DNA from: Methylococcaceae bacterium UBA1147
GTDB taxonomy: Bacteria; Pseudomonadota; Gammaproteobacteria; Methylococcales; UBA1147
Length of the DNA: 8,867 nt
Direction of reading: 5' to 3'
Assembly: GCA_002311315.1 (NCBI GenBank)
Contig: DBZZ01000053.1
Coordinates: 6,595 to 15,461, forward strand
Below, piece after piece: positions 1-7,366 of the stretch. The notes under the pieces were generated by a model. The model was given only the letters and a program-made list of their open reading frames with translations. It made no database searches and was not told the origin of the DNA. Position 1 is the stretch's first letter; every line of letters begins with the position of its first letter. The position numbers and the translations under genes are program-made.

Positions 1-322
1 GGGTAACTTTTGGGAGCGTGCAAGGCGATGGGCGATAAAGACGATAAAAAGGGAACGGTTCAGTGGATCAGCCGCAGCGTTTCAGGTTCCGGTACCGAAC
101 CGTCAGCGGCCCGGCTTGCCCTGAAGCAAGGCCCCCGCACCTCTCCATGAGCGTTATCGCTAGAAAACAAACTATTGGACCCCTGACCCGATCCGTGGCC
201 GATCGGCGAAGTCCATCCATCCCTCGATCACTGGCCTCAAATCCGCTGTTTGAGGTACCGACTGTAGGGCTCAATGCAGGGGCTTCCAGCGAGAAAAATG
301 TTCAGCACGGGGGCCGACTCTT
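1..322. other. Upstream region of cfa, no recognised gene
   Basis: I see no convincing gene here. A plus-strand frame open from base 2 ends at a TGA at 122-124 and could be the last 40 codons of an upstream gene, but its residues match no family I know. A perfect 7-bp inverted repeat (CCTCAAA at 235-241, TTTGAGG at 249-255, 7-nt loop) lies about 70 bp before cfa. It has no T-run after it, so it is not a standard terminator. An imperfect hairpin (CTTGC/GCAAG around 113-129) spans that TGA. The cfa promoter should lie here, but no good sigma-70 match stands out. Confidence 0.5.
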
Positions 323-1438
323 ATGACGCGCTACGAATCCACCATACGATCCCTTCTCGATCTGGCTGAGATCGAGATCAACGGCTCCCGTCCGTGGGAT
401 ATTCAAATTAACGACGAACGGTTTTACCAACGTGTTCTGGCTAATGCTCATATTGGATTCGGAGAATCCTATATGGATGGCTGGTGGGATTGTGACCAGC
501 TCGACAACCTGATCCACAAGCTACTGCGCGCAGGGCTAGAGGAAAAGATCAAGCCACTGAAGCTACTGGGTCCGGTGATAGCCGCGAAACTGTTCAATCG
601 GCAGAAAATGTCGCGAGCCTATCAAGTGGGCGAGCATCACTATGACATGGGCAACGACATGTTCAAACTGATGCTGGACGAGCGCATGGTCTATACCTGT
701 GCCTATTGGAAGGACGCAACGGAGCTAAACACGGCCCAGGAGGCGAAGCTGGACCTGGTATGCCGAAAGATTGGCCTGGCCCCCGGCATGAAGGTACTCG
801 ACATAGGATGCGGCTGGGGGAGTTTTGCAAAATTTGCCGCGGAGAAGTATCAGACAGAGGTTGTGGGTATCACCGTTTCCAGGGAGCAAATCGAACTTGG
901 TCGACAGATGTGTGAAGGTCTTCCTGTACAGCTAAAATACCAGGATTACCGTGACTTGAATGGCGATTTCGATCGTATCGTATCACTGGGCATGTTCGAA
1001 CACGTCGGTGTGAAGAACTACCGAACTTTCATGAAAGTGGTCGATCAGTGCCTTCGCCCCAACGGGATGTTTTTACTACAAACCATTGGCTGCACGAAGA
1101 AGGCAAACGCGGTTGATCCGTGGGCGGATAAGTACATTTTCCCAAACGGCATACTACCCACACCGGCCCAATTGACCCGTGCCAGCGAAGAGTTGTTCCA
1201 TATCGAGGACTGGCACAATCTTAACGTCAGTTATGCGAAAACGCTGATGGCATGGATGAAACGCTTTGATGAAAACTGGGGGGCCATCAAGGAACTTGGT
1301 TATGACGACCGTTTCTACCGCATGTGGCGATTTTTCCTGATGACTGCTGCCGGTTCCTTCCGTGCTCGACGGGTTCACCTGTGGCAGGTGGTTTACTCGA
1401 ACAACGGGGTCGAAGGCGGTTACGAATCGATTCGTTAA
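323..1438 (+). CDS. cfa: Cyclopropane-fatty-acyl-phospholipid synthase
   Basis: This cytoplasmic, membrane-associated enzyme transfers a methylene group from S-adenosylmethionine to the cis double bond of unsaturated phospholipid acyl chains, making cyclopropane lipids that protect against acid, solvent and stationary-phase stress. The product has 371 residues, against 382 for E. coli Cfa, and aligns along its length. Visible landmarks are GESYMDGWW near residue 47, the SAM-binding VLDIGCGWG at 158-166, and MFEHVG near 224-229. Of the E. coli bicarbonate/active-site residues, C139, E239 and Y317 correspond at a constant offset of 13 to C126, E226 and Y304. E. coli H266, however, is Q253 here (LLQTIG instead of LLHTIG). 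The ATG at 323 is the only plausible start, since the frame is closed at 251 and the N-terminus matches the family. The Shine-Dalgarno sequence is weak. The gene converges on the MOSC gene. Confidence 0.95.
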   Translation: MTRYESTIRSLLDLAEIEINGSRPWDIQINDERFYQRVLANAHIGFGESYMDGWWDCDQLDNLIHKLLRAGLEEKIKPLKLLGPVIAAKLFNRQKMSRAYQVGEHHYDMGNDMFKLMLDERMVYTCAYWKDATELNTAQEAKLDLVCRKIGLAPGMKVLDIGCGWGSFAKFAAEKYQTEVVGITVSREQIELGRQMCEGLPVQLKYQDYRDLNGDFDRIVSLGMFEHVGVKNYRTFMKVVDQCLRPNGMFLLQTIGCTKKANAVDPWADKYIFPNGILPTPAQLTRASEELFHIEDWHNLNVSYAKTLMAWMKRFDENWGAIKELGYDDRFYRMWRFFLMTAAGSFRARRVHLWQVVYSNNGVEGGYESIR

Positions 1439-1668
1439 CACCGAGCATGTCGGCTTGGTCCGGGACTACCGGAAGGAAACGATCGACCGCTCTTCCAGTG
1501 GCGACCGATTAACTGCATCCTGTCACAGAATGGAGAGAACCAACAGAGCGTAGACTCCATCCGGTTGCCAGCGGCAGGGCATTGTGCACTCGACAAGTCG
1601 ACAAAGCCTTCGTGAGACCCAACACGATTGGATCTTCAGAACCAGAACGGGTGTCCGGATCGGGGCGA
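1439..1668. other. Convergent intergenic region between cfa and MOSC gene
   Basis: These 230 bases separate the cfa stop from the stop of the leftward MOSC gene. Two short inverted repeats are visible: TCCGG/CCGGA at 1459-1473, and GATCG/CGATC at 1658-1670. Neither has an adjacent T-run on either strand, so I do not call a terminator. No supported small gene is seen. Confidence 0.4.
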
Positions 1669-2319
1669 TCAGACGGGAGATGATTTTTGCAGCCGTTTGC
1701 TCAAGTCTTTACGCCAGGCATCCGACAAGGCTTCGATCCGGAGTGCCTGTTTGATGACATCGAGTTGCTCTGGACCGCCCGACAGGGCAACAAGACTTCG
1801 CCTTATGCTCAACTTGTGCCTGTCCTCGGAGACTTTTTCAATCAGGTCACCGACACCCAGTTCTGCCGGTTGCAACACCCGCACGTAGAACCCCACCCGA
1901 CCGGACTGGAGAAACCGCTTGGGAAACCGCGAGGAACCCATCCGGATGCCCAACTTGAAACAGGGGATACGAGGCTGCGTGACTTCGACCAATACATCGC
2001 CCATTCGGTAGCGATCGCCAATATGGACACTCTCGTCCAGCAATCCTTCGACGGTCAGGTTTTCCCCGAACTGCCCCCACGGAAACTCATCGACACCCAG
2101 TTCCTGCTGCCAAAATAGATAATTATCGCTCGAATAGAGGTAAATGGCCTTGTCTGCCCCTCCGTGGACCTCAAGATCAGCCTGCCCGTCGCCGTCCAGT
2201 CCGGAAACAGTTGCCTTCAGACGCGAGGCAACCGGCTTCTTGAAGATCCCGGTTCTGATCAATTTCCCGTTGTATTGGATTTCAACCGGCTTCGACACGC
2301 TCACCGCAAGGATTTTCAT
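1669..2319 (-). CDS. MOSC domain protein, YiiM-like
   Basis: MOSC domains are the beta-barrel modules of molybdenum cofactor sulfurases. YiiM-type proteins are free-standing versions linked to molybdenum-cofactor-dependent handling of N-hydroxylated base analogues, and are thought to bind the cofactor or carry sulfur. The 216-residue product (E. coli YiiM has 224) shows the family hallmarks: GLDGDGQADLEVHGG at about 40-54, DKAIY at 56-60, FGENLTVEGL at 84-93, and QPRIPCFKLG with the conserved MOSC cysteine at C120. The C-terminal helical part (about 165-210, with LSDAWRKDLSKRL) resembles the 3-alpha domain. I chose the ATG at 2317-2319 because MKIL is the usual beginning; a TTG two codons earlier is less likely. 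It is the last leftward gene, 138 bp beyond the dehydratase-like frame, and may have its own promoter. No link to the ABC module is evident. Confidence 0.88.
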   Translation of the reverse strand: MKILAVSVSKPVEIQYNGKLIRTGIFKKPVASRLKATVSGLDGDGQADLEVHGGADKAIYLYSSDNYLFWQQELGVDEFPWGQFGENLTVEGLLDESVHIGDRYRMGDVLVEVTQPRIPCFKLGIRMGSSRFPKRFLQSGRVGFYVRVLQPAELGVGDLIEKVSEDRHKLSIRRSLVALSGGPEQLDVIKQALRIEALSDAWRKDLSKRLQKSSPV

Positions 2320-2457
2320 CGACAATCAATTGTGCTAAACGGTTTCATTCGTCATCAGAGAGGCGTTACAGGGGAGAATGCCCATCTGATAAAACTTCTC
2401 TCACCGGCAATTGGTCACGGGTTGGGCTTGGGCCGCATGATTTGGCCGGGAAATCAG
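2320..2457 (-). other. Gap before the MOSC gene
   Basis: These 138 bases separate the end of the dehydratase-like frame from the MOSC start. On the minus strand, a TTGCCG followed by a TATCAG-like hexamer is only a weak promoter suggestion. I see no terminator hairpin with a T-run. Confidence 0.3.
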
Positions 2458-3498
2458 TCACCGGGATTCCATGACTTTCCGGCACCCGTTCTGCTGCTCA
2501 AGATACCAGCCAACCGTTTTCGCCAGCCCGGATGCAAAGGACTCCTGCGGGGCCCAGCCAAGCTCCTCCTCAATTTTTGTACAATCCATCGCGTAACGAA
2601 GGTTGGGCCCGGGCGAATTGTTCGAAAATTCGGAAAGACAGGATTGCCGCGAGAAGGGAAAGTCTTCGCTCGCCTCAACAAGAATTCCACAAAGGGTGTT
2701 CACGACATCCTCGTTCTTCATTTCGTTGCCGCCACCCACATTGTATACCTCACCCGAACAGCCGGCCTCGAGCACTCGATAAATTGCGCGGCAAAAGTCT
2801 TCCACAAACAGCCAGTCTCGAACATTATCACCACTGCGTGAAACCGAAAGAACCTGGCCTAAAACCGCGTTCCGAATCACCCGTTGGATCAGTGCTTCCG
2901 GATACTGATAGGCGCCAAAGATTTTTGAGCCGTTGACTGTTAGCAACGGCAGATCCTAGGTCTGGACATAAGACTGAATCAGGTGATTCGATGCAGCCTT
3001 GGACGCCGAGTAGGGCGAACATGGACGATAGGCACTGTTCTCGTCGCTCGGATCATTATCGTGGGTCAGGCTGCCGTAGACCTTGTCGGATGGAATATGA
3101 ACGAATCGGAAGGTCCGTTGCTTTTCCGTCGAAAGACGGTTCCAGTATATCCGGGTTGATTCAAGCAATTCGGAGGTGCCCCTGACGTTGGCCCGCATGA
3201 AAACATCGGGCGAATCAATCGATCTGTCGACCTGGGTCTCTGCCGCAAAATAGACAACGGCAACAGGCTGGTAACGGCTCATCAGGTAATCGACCAGGCT
3301 GCGGTCGACGACCAAACCGAGAACAAAATGGTGTTCCGACCGATCGCCGATTCTCCCCAGCGTTTCAAGATGTCCCGCGTAAGTGAGTGCGTCCAGATTG
3401 ACGACACAGCACCCCTTCTCCTGTAGCAGAAAGCGGACATAGTTACTGCCAATGAACCCTGCACCACCGGTGAACAGTACTGTCTCGCCCGATGTCAT
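2458..3498 (-). pseudogene. dTDP-glucose 4,6-dehydratase-like gene interrupted by an in-frame amber codon
   Basis: RmlB/RfbB enzymes are NAD-dependent short-chain dehydrogenases that turn dTDP-glucose into dTDP-4-keto-6-deoxyglucose for deoxysugar synthesis. The frame reads as one family-length product (345 residues plus one stop; E. coli RmlB about 361), broken only by TAG at 2956-2958, codon 181. Both halves are in the same frame and align without gaps across the break: ...HLIQSYVQT, stop, DLPLLTVNGSK... against the family T-Y-G-L-P, so the stop replaces the conserved tyrosine. GGAGFIGSN (11-19), FAAETQVDRSID, YSASK (Y163, K167) and RDWLFVEDF are kept. Other signatures are changed: TDEVYG is SDKVYG (active-site Glu is K139), NCSNNYGP is NGSKIFGA, and RPGHD is SPGPN. 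Its ATG abuts the TGA of the permease. I favour a decaying pseudogene; a diverged paralogue, a base-calling error or amber readthrough are alternatives. Confidence 0.8.
2956..2958 (-). other. In-frame TAG splitting the dehydratase-like gene
   Basis: Reading the minus strand, the codons are GTC CAG ACC TAG GAT CTG CCG TTG, with coding similarity continuing in the same frame on both sides. No insertion or deletion is needed to join the halves. A TTG twelve bases downstream could restart translation, but the product would lack the Rossmann nucleotide-binding half. Confidence 0.85.
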
Positions 3499-4302
3499 TC
3501 AGCCACCGCCTTTACGTTTCATCATACCCCTGGAGGGGTTGTACCCAATGATCGCCAACGACAGAAACACTGCTAATGTGGCCAATGTATACCACAGAGC
3601 GAACTGGTTGAACTGACCGTAAAGCGCGAACCGAACCAGTTCCACCGCCTGGGAAAATGGATTGTACTCGGCCAGTTGATACAGCAACTGGCTGGATTCG
3701 CGCATCTTCCACAGCGGATACAGGGCCGTTGACATGAAAAACATCGGAAAAATCACGAAATTCATCACTCCCGCAAAATTCTCTAGCTGCTTGATGAAGG
3801 ACGAAAGCAACATCCCCAGTGAACCGAGCATCAGCCCGGAAACAACCAGTGCCGGCAACAACCATAAATAACCCTCAAGCGGGATTCTGACCCCGTAGAA
3901 CCAGGCAACCAGCAGAAAGGTGTAGACCTGCAGAATTGATACCGCATTGCCGGCCAGCAGCTTACTAGTCAGCAGGAACCAACGGGGCAACGGGCTGACC
4001 AGCAGTGTTTTCATACTGCCCATCTCTCGATCGTAAACCATAGACAGGGAGCTCTGCATGCCGTTAAACAGCTGAATCATTCCGATCAGCCCCGGGGTAA
4101 TGTAAACCTCGTACAGTATATAGGTCTCGTAGGGCGGGATGATGGCGACTCCCAGTGCTGAGCGAAAACCCGCTGCAAAAACAAACAGCCAGACCAGCGG
4201 CCGGACCAGGGCAGCGACAAAGCGCTCGCGCTGGCGAATGAAACGCAGAAGTTCTCGTTCGCTAATGCCGTTCAGGGCTCGAAGGTAATGCAGTAACTGC
4301 AT
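3499..4302 (-). CDS. pedC: ABC-2 type permease, PQQ-alcohol dehydrogenase-associated (PedC type)
   Basis: This is the inner-membrane subunit of the ABC transporter that accompanies PQQ-dependent alcohol dehydrogenases; its substrate is not established. The 267-residue product has the ABC-2 layout of about six membrane segments: roughly 31-50, 63-82, 106-135, 145-170, 177-196 and 236-253. Strongly family-typical stretches are IIPPYETYILYEVYITPGL (54-72), FNGMQSSLSMVYDREMGSM (79-97), SPLPRWFLL, LENFAGVMNFVIFPMFF and NPFSQAVELVRFALYGQ. I place the start at the ATG at 4300-4302, one base after the ATPase stop (TAG G ATG). The longer frame reaching 4401 overlaps the ATPase and adds residues unlike the family. 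Its TGA abuts the ATG of the dehydratase-like gene. Confidence 0.9.
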   Translation of the reverse strand: MQLLHYLRALNGISERELLRFIRQRERFVAALVRPLVWLFVFAAGFRSALGVAIIPPYETYILYEVYITPGLIGMIQLFNGMQSSLSMVYDREMGSMKTLLVSPLPRWFLLTSKLLAGNAVSILQVYTFLLVAWFYGVRIPLEGYLWLLPALVVSGLMLGSLGMLLSSFIKQLENFAGVMNFVIFPMFFMSTALYPLWKMRESSQLLYQLAEYNPFSQAVELVRFALYGQFNQFALWYTLATLAVFLSLAIIGYNPSRGMMKRKGGG

Positions 4303-4303
4303 C

Positions 4304-5047
4304 CTAATGTGCCATTCCGTGACCCGTGAGGTTTCTGAACGCGGATTCAATATCTGCTGCATCTGCCGCCTGCAACACACCGGCCATATCGCCCTGCGCA
4401 ACCAACCGACCCTCGTGCAGAATCGTAATGCGGTCGTCTTGGGCTACTTCGTCAATGAGGTGAGTCGCCCAGAGAATGGCGATTCCCTTTTCCGAACAGA
4501 GGTTATGCATGTAGCGCACGATTCCTTCCCGGCTCGGTATGTCGAGCCCCACGGTGGGTTCATCCAGAAGCAGAATCGACGGTTCATGCAGAAGGGCACG
4601 GGCAATTTCCACTCGCCTGCGGTGGCCACCGTTGAGGTATCTTACCTTCTCGTTGCGCCGGTCAAACATCTCCTGGCGCTCGAGTTCATCCTCGATTCTC
4701 CGGGTTGCGTCTTTCCGGCTCATACCGTGCAGCGATGCATGGTACCTGAGGTTCTGCAGAATGCTAAGGTCAAGATCCAGGGTGGTCTGCTGGAACACCA
4801 CCCCGAGACGGGAAAGCGCCTTCGACCCGTCTCTGGCCAGATCGAATCCGGCAATCTCGATCCGACCCTGGCCACTGTCGTAAAGACGGGTGACCAGCGA
4901 GAAGAGCGTTGTCTTGCCTGCCCCGTTCGGCCCCAACAGCATTCTGCATTCCCCGCGTTCCACTCGAAAACCGATCCTGTCCAACACCGTCTTCGAACCG
5001 AAAGAATAACTCAGTTGACTGATGTCAAGGGCTGGTTTGTGGCTCAT
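4304..5047 (-). CDS. ABC transporter ATP-binding protein of the PQQ-alcohol dehydrogenase system
   Basis: This cytoplasmic ATPase should power the PedC-type permease. The 247-residue product has every catalytic element in order: Walker A GPNGAGKTT (39-47), Q-loop Gln86 in VVFQQ, signature LNGGHRRR (138-145), Walker B ILLLDEP (158-164) followed by TVGLD, and H-loop His196 in WATHLIDE. The signature has NGGH in place of SGGQ. I believe this variant is usual for this subfamily, so I do not count it as a defect. I chose the ATG at 5045-5047 because it overlaps the propeller TGA as ATGA, a standard coupling arrangement; a start at 5068 would add seven non-conserved residues. The stop is one base before the permease ATG. 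Confidence 0.93.
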   Translation of the reverse strand: MSHKPALDISQLSYSFGSKTVLDRIGFRVERGECRMLLGPNGAGKTTLFSLVTRLYDSGQGRIEIAGFDLARDGSKALSRLGVVFQQTTLDLDLSILQNLRYHASLHGMSRKDATRRIEDELERQEMFDRRNEKVRYLNGGHRRRVEIARALLHEPSILLLDEPTVGLDIPSREGIVRYMHNLCSEKGIAILWATHLIDEVAQDDRITILHEGRLVAQGDMAGVLQAADAADIESAFRNLTGHGMAH

Positions 5048-6009
5048 GGTTTTGCCACAACGCCCCACGGATAGCGGCCTACAACCAGTGATTTGAGGAC
5101 CCGGTGTTCACCCAGATCGATGATCGAAATGTCATTGCTCACACCATTGGTGGTGTAAAGGCGCTTCTGATCCGGTGAAAAGGCCAGGTTCCAGACCCGT
5201 TGCCCCACCAGAAGATAATCTTTGACTTCAAGCGTTGCAGCATCCACCACCGCCACCCGATTGGCGGGACCGATCGCTACGTAGCCAAATTTTCTTTCAC
5301 GGTCGATGACCACACCGACCGGCTGAATCTTTTCCGGGCGGACTCCGGGAATCTCGAAGGTAACCCGTTTCACCTGTTGCCTGGATTCAACATCAATTAC
5401 CTGCAGAGAACCGCCGATTTCCGAGGTAACCCACAATTGTTTGGAATCTGCCGTAAAGGCGGCCGCTCTGGGCCGCGGATCAACCAGAGTATTGTCGATA
5501 ATCTCCAGGGTAGCTGGGTCGATCCAGTGCACCATGTTGGTCGTTTCCGAGGTGCTGACGATCCATTGGCCATCGGGACTGCTTGCAATGCCTTCCGGTT
5601 CGACACCAACGGGAATGGTCTTGATGGCCTTGCCTGAAACAATATCAATGACCGTGACAAGATTATCGTCTTCGTTGGAAACGTACAGCCTTTTTCCTTC
5701 CGCCCCGAGCACGAAGGTTTCAGGATCTTCACCGGAGGGCAAGCGGCCAACTACCGAAAAATCCTCGGTGTCAATCATCAGGATCGTATCGTCGTCACTG
5801 ACCGCCACAAACAGATGGCGACCCTCCTTCGACAAAGCGATCCCCCGAGGACGCTGGCCGATTTCGTGGGTCGCAATCAGTTTCTGGCTGGAAGCATCCA
5901 CAACCGCGATCGCGTTGTCTTTTTCCAGCGTCACGTAGACCATTTCAGCCTCGACCGATCCGGCAAGCAAGCAAGCCAAAACCATCGTCGGCACCCATGC
6001 TTTTGTCAC
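5044..6009 (-). CDS. Exported YVTN-type beta-propeller protein, PQQ catabolism-associated
   Basis: This is a periplasmic beta-propeller of the family routinely encoded with PQQ-dependent alcohol dehydrogenase ABC modules. Its biochemical role is unknown; a scaffold or ligand-binding role is inferred from the fold. The 321-residue product begins with a signal peptide whose likely cleavage is after VEA (residue 21). Seven repeats follow, each carrying a P-x-G-(I/V)-like strand, beginning near residues 54, 96, 138, 180, 230, 272 and 314. Between them are blade motifs such as RLYVSN, NLVTVIDIVSG and DISIIDL. The start is GTG at 6007-6009, preceded seven bases upstream by TAGGAG, a good Shine-Dalgarno sequence. 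The stop overlaps the ATPase start. Confidence 0.92.
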   Translation of the reverse strand: MTKAWVPTMVLACLLAGSVEAEMVYVTLEKDNAIAVVDASSQKLIATHEIGQRPRGIALSKEGRHLFVAVSDDDTILMIDTEDFSVVGRLPSGEDPETFVLGAEGKRLYVSNEDDNLVTVIDIVSGKAIKTIPVGVEPEGIASSPDGQWIVSTSETTNMVHWIDPATLEIIDNTLVDPRPRAAAFTADSKQLWVTSEIGGSLQVIDVESRQQVKRVTFEIPGVRPEKIQPVGVVIDRERKFGYVAIGPANRVAVVDAATLEVKDYLLVGQRVWNLAFSPDQKRLYTTNGVSNDISIIDLGEHRVLKSLVVGRYPWGVVAKP

Positions 6010-6160
6010 GTTTCGTCTCCTAAATCAGAAAAGCGGGTCATCATAGCAGAATCAGCCCTGAGCCACGGGTTAACTGGCTTCGGCGAAATACAGGATCAGA
6101 CCAACGCCACTTGTCCCGGCGGCATCATGAACGGCTCTTCCTGTTGGGTTCCAAAGATGG
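6010..6160 (-). promoter_or_regulatory. Spacer with possible internal promoter and RBS for the propeller gene
   Basis: The minus strand carries TGCTATGAT at 6048-6040, an extended -10 element (TGN plus TATGAT), about 30 bases before the GTG. No good -35 hexamer is present at the right distance. TAGGAG at 6022-6017 is the ribosome binding site. The rest of this 151-bp spacer shows no gene or clear terminator. The propeller and the downstream ABC genes may thus be transcribed partly independently of the binding-protein gene. Confidence 0.4.
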
Positions 6161-7366
6161 TTACCTTGGACAGCCGGTCTCCATCCTATCGTACCCGAGT
6201 GTATCGAGTTCATTCCCAGGGTGGAGGAAACCTTCCAGCGGAGCAACAGCCACTAGGGACCTGGCCGATGCCAGCAACAACGGCTGCCGCAGTTGACCGT
6301 TCCAGGGCCGGAAAGACAATTTCTTGCCCTTGAAGCCGGCCACCGAAAAGTCTTCACCACGGATATAGCTTTCCAGGCCTTGCGCATCCACCCTGGCTGT
6401 ACGCGTTGCCGCTTCGCCAATGACACGGATAGCTAGCCAGGCCGCATAATCTTGTTCTGTCATCCATCGATGGGCTTTTTCCCTGAACCGGTTTTGCAGC
6501 TGAACCGCGCCCCACTGCTCGTGATTACGGTCCCAGGAAGTTCCGATCAGACCTTGGGTCCCGATCACCGGTCTGGGTAACCAGGTTCGGTAGGAAAGGT
6601 ATTCACCAAAAAGCCCCTGTTCATCCGCCACCACGATCACATCGTAATCATCGCCCTGAGTCAGCACGGAAACTTCGGATTGCGCCGTTCTTCGTGCATC
6701 ATGCGTTGTTTCCCAGGCCCGTTCGGTCACGACCTTCATGCCAAACCGCCTAGCGGCCCGGCGGACAGCCTTGGCATAAAGCCGATCCGCTTCAGTGGGA
6801 CCAATCACCAGAAACCAGTTTCGCCATCGTTTTTTCAGCATGTACTGCGCGAGGGCGTCGGTCCGCATGGCTCGGCTCGGCCGGATATGAAAAATCCGGC
6901 TATCGCAGCGACCGGTGCGCAGTGAATCATCGGAGGTTGAAATATCAAACACCAGGCTATCTGCCGATGCCGGCAGAGCTGCAATCTGGCGAAGAATGTT
7001 CGCCGGGACTCGCGTAACGAAAAAGCTCCGACCCTCGGATCTCTTGCGTTGATAGGCTGAAATTACGGACGTTCTGTCCCTGACTTCAACCACTGTCAGG
7101 ATGAAACTCTGGCCGGTAAACCGACCGGTGGTATTGTTGTCATCGATTGCCAGCTCGGCTCCTGGTATCCCCTCATTCGCAATAAATGGATCAAGATTGG
7201 ATAAAGCCGGGGGAACCTTGTCCTCCAGCGCCAGAAACACAATTTCCAATTGGTTATCGCTGGTTTCGGCTGCAACCGCGACACCGCTAATGGAAAACAC
7301 GCAAAGCCCTGCCATGACCGGTGCCATGATCAGGAACCGTCTGAAGGTAAAAAATCTGGCGAACAT
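6161..7366 (-). CDS. Periplasmic ABC substrate-binding protein of the PQQ-alcohol dehydrogenase system
   Basis: This is a type I periplasmic binding-fold protein (branched-chain amino acid receptor superfamily) of the subfamily tied to PQQ-dependent alcohol oxidation; the ligand is unknown. The 401-residue product has an N-terminal export signal with arginines at 9-10, a hydrophobic core to about residue 29, and probable cleavage near AVAA (about 33). The RRFLI stretch is only loosely Tat-like, so Sec export is more likely. Mature features include GAELAIDDNNTTGRFTG and the subfamily-typical C-terminus LSFRPWNGQLRQP, EGFLHP and ELDTLGYDR. The ATG at 7364-7366 has GAGG about ten bases upstream. 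It is the first gene of the leftward block, 151 bp before the propeller gene. Confidence 0.9.
   Translation of the reverse strand: MFARFFTFRRFLIMAPVMAGLCVFSISGVAVAAETSDNQLEIVFLALEDKVPPALSNLDPFIANEGIPGAELAIDDNNTTGRFTGQSFILTVVEVRDRTSVISAYQRKRSEGRSFFVTRVPANILRQIAALPASADSLVFDISTSDDSLRTGRCDSRIFHIRPSRAMRTDALAQYMLKKRWRNWFLVIGPTEADRLYAKAVRRAARRFGMKVVTERAWETTHDARRTAQSEVSVLTQGDDYDVIVVADEQGLFGEYLSYRTWLPRPVIGTQGLIGTSWDRNHEQWGAVQLQNRFREKAHRWMTEQDYAAWLAIRVIGEAATRTARVDAQGLESYIRGEDFSVAGFKGKKLSFRPWNGQLRQPLLLASARSLVAVAPLEGFLHPGNELDTLGYDRMETGCPR

Noticed and set aside
63..326. Overlapping short frames on both strands before cfa
   Set aside because: Proline-, arginine- and serine-rich translations with no similarity, no good ribosome binding sites, and complementary overlap suggest non-coding DNA.
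2164..2841. 225-codon plus-strand open frame across the MOSC/dehydratase junction
   Set aside because: It is antisense to two recognisable genes and has no family resemblance or ribosome binding site.
2956..2958. TAG as a pyrrolysine or other recoded codon
   Set aside because: The family does not use pyrrolysine, the position is normally tyrosine, and no Pyl machinery is in the window. Decay in other motifs makes a nonsense mutation simpler.
4303..4401. Longer permease start at 4401
   Set aside because: It would overlap the ATPase by nearly 100 bases and add residues unlike the family; the ATG at 4302 follows the ATPase stop by one base.
4621..4640. Non-canonical LNGGH ABC signature as a defect
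   Set aside because: All other catalytic motifs are perfect, and I believe this variant is typical of the PQQ-associated ATPases.
4307..5074. 255-codon plus-strand open frame opposite the ATPase gene
   Set aside because: It mirrors the ATPase gene exactly and its translation resembles no family, while the minus strand has all ABC motifs.
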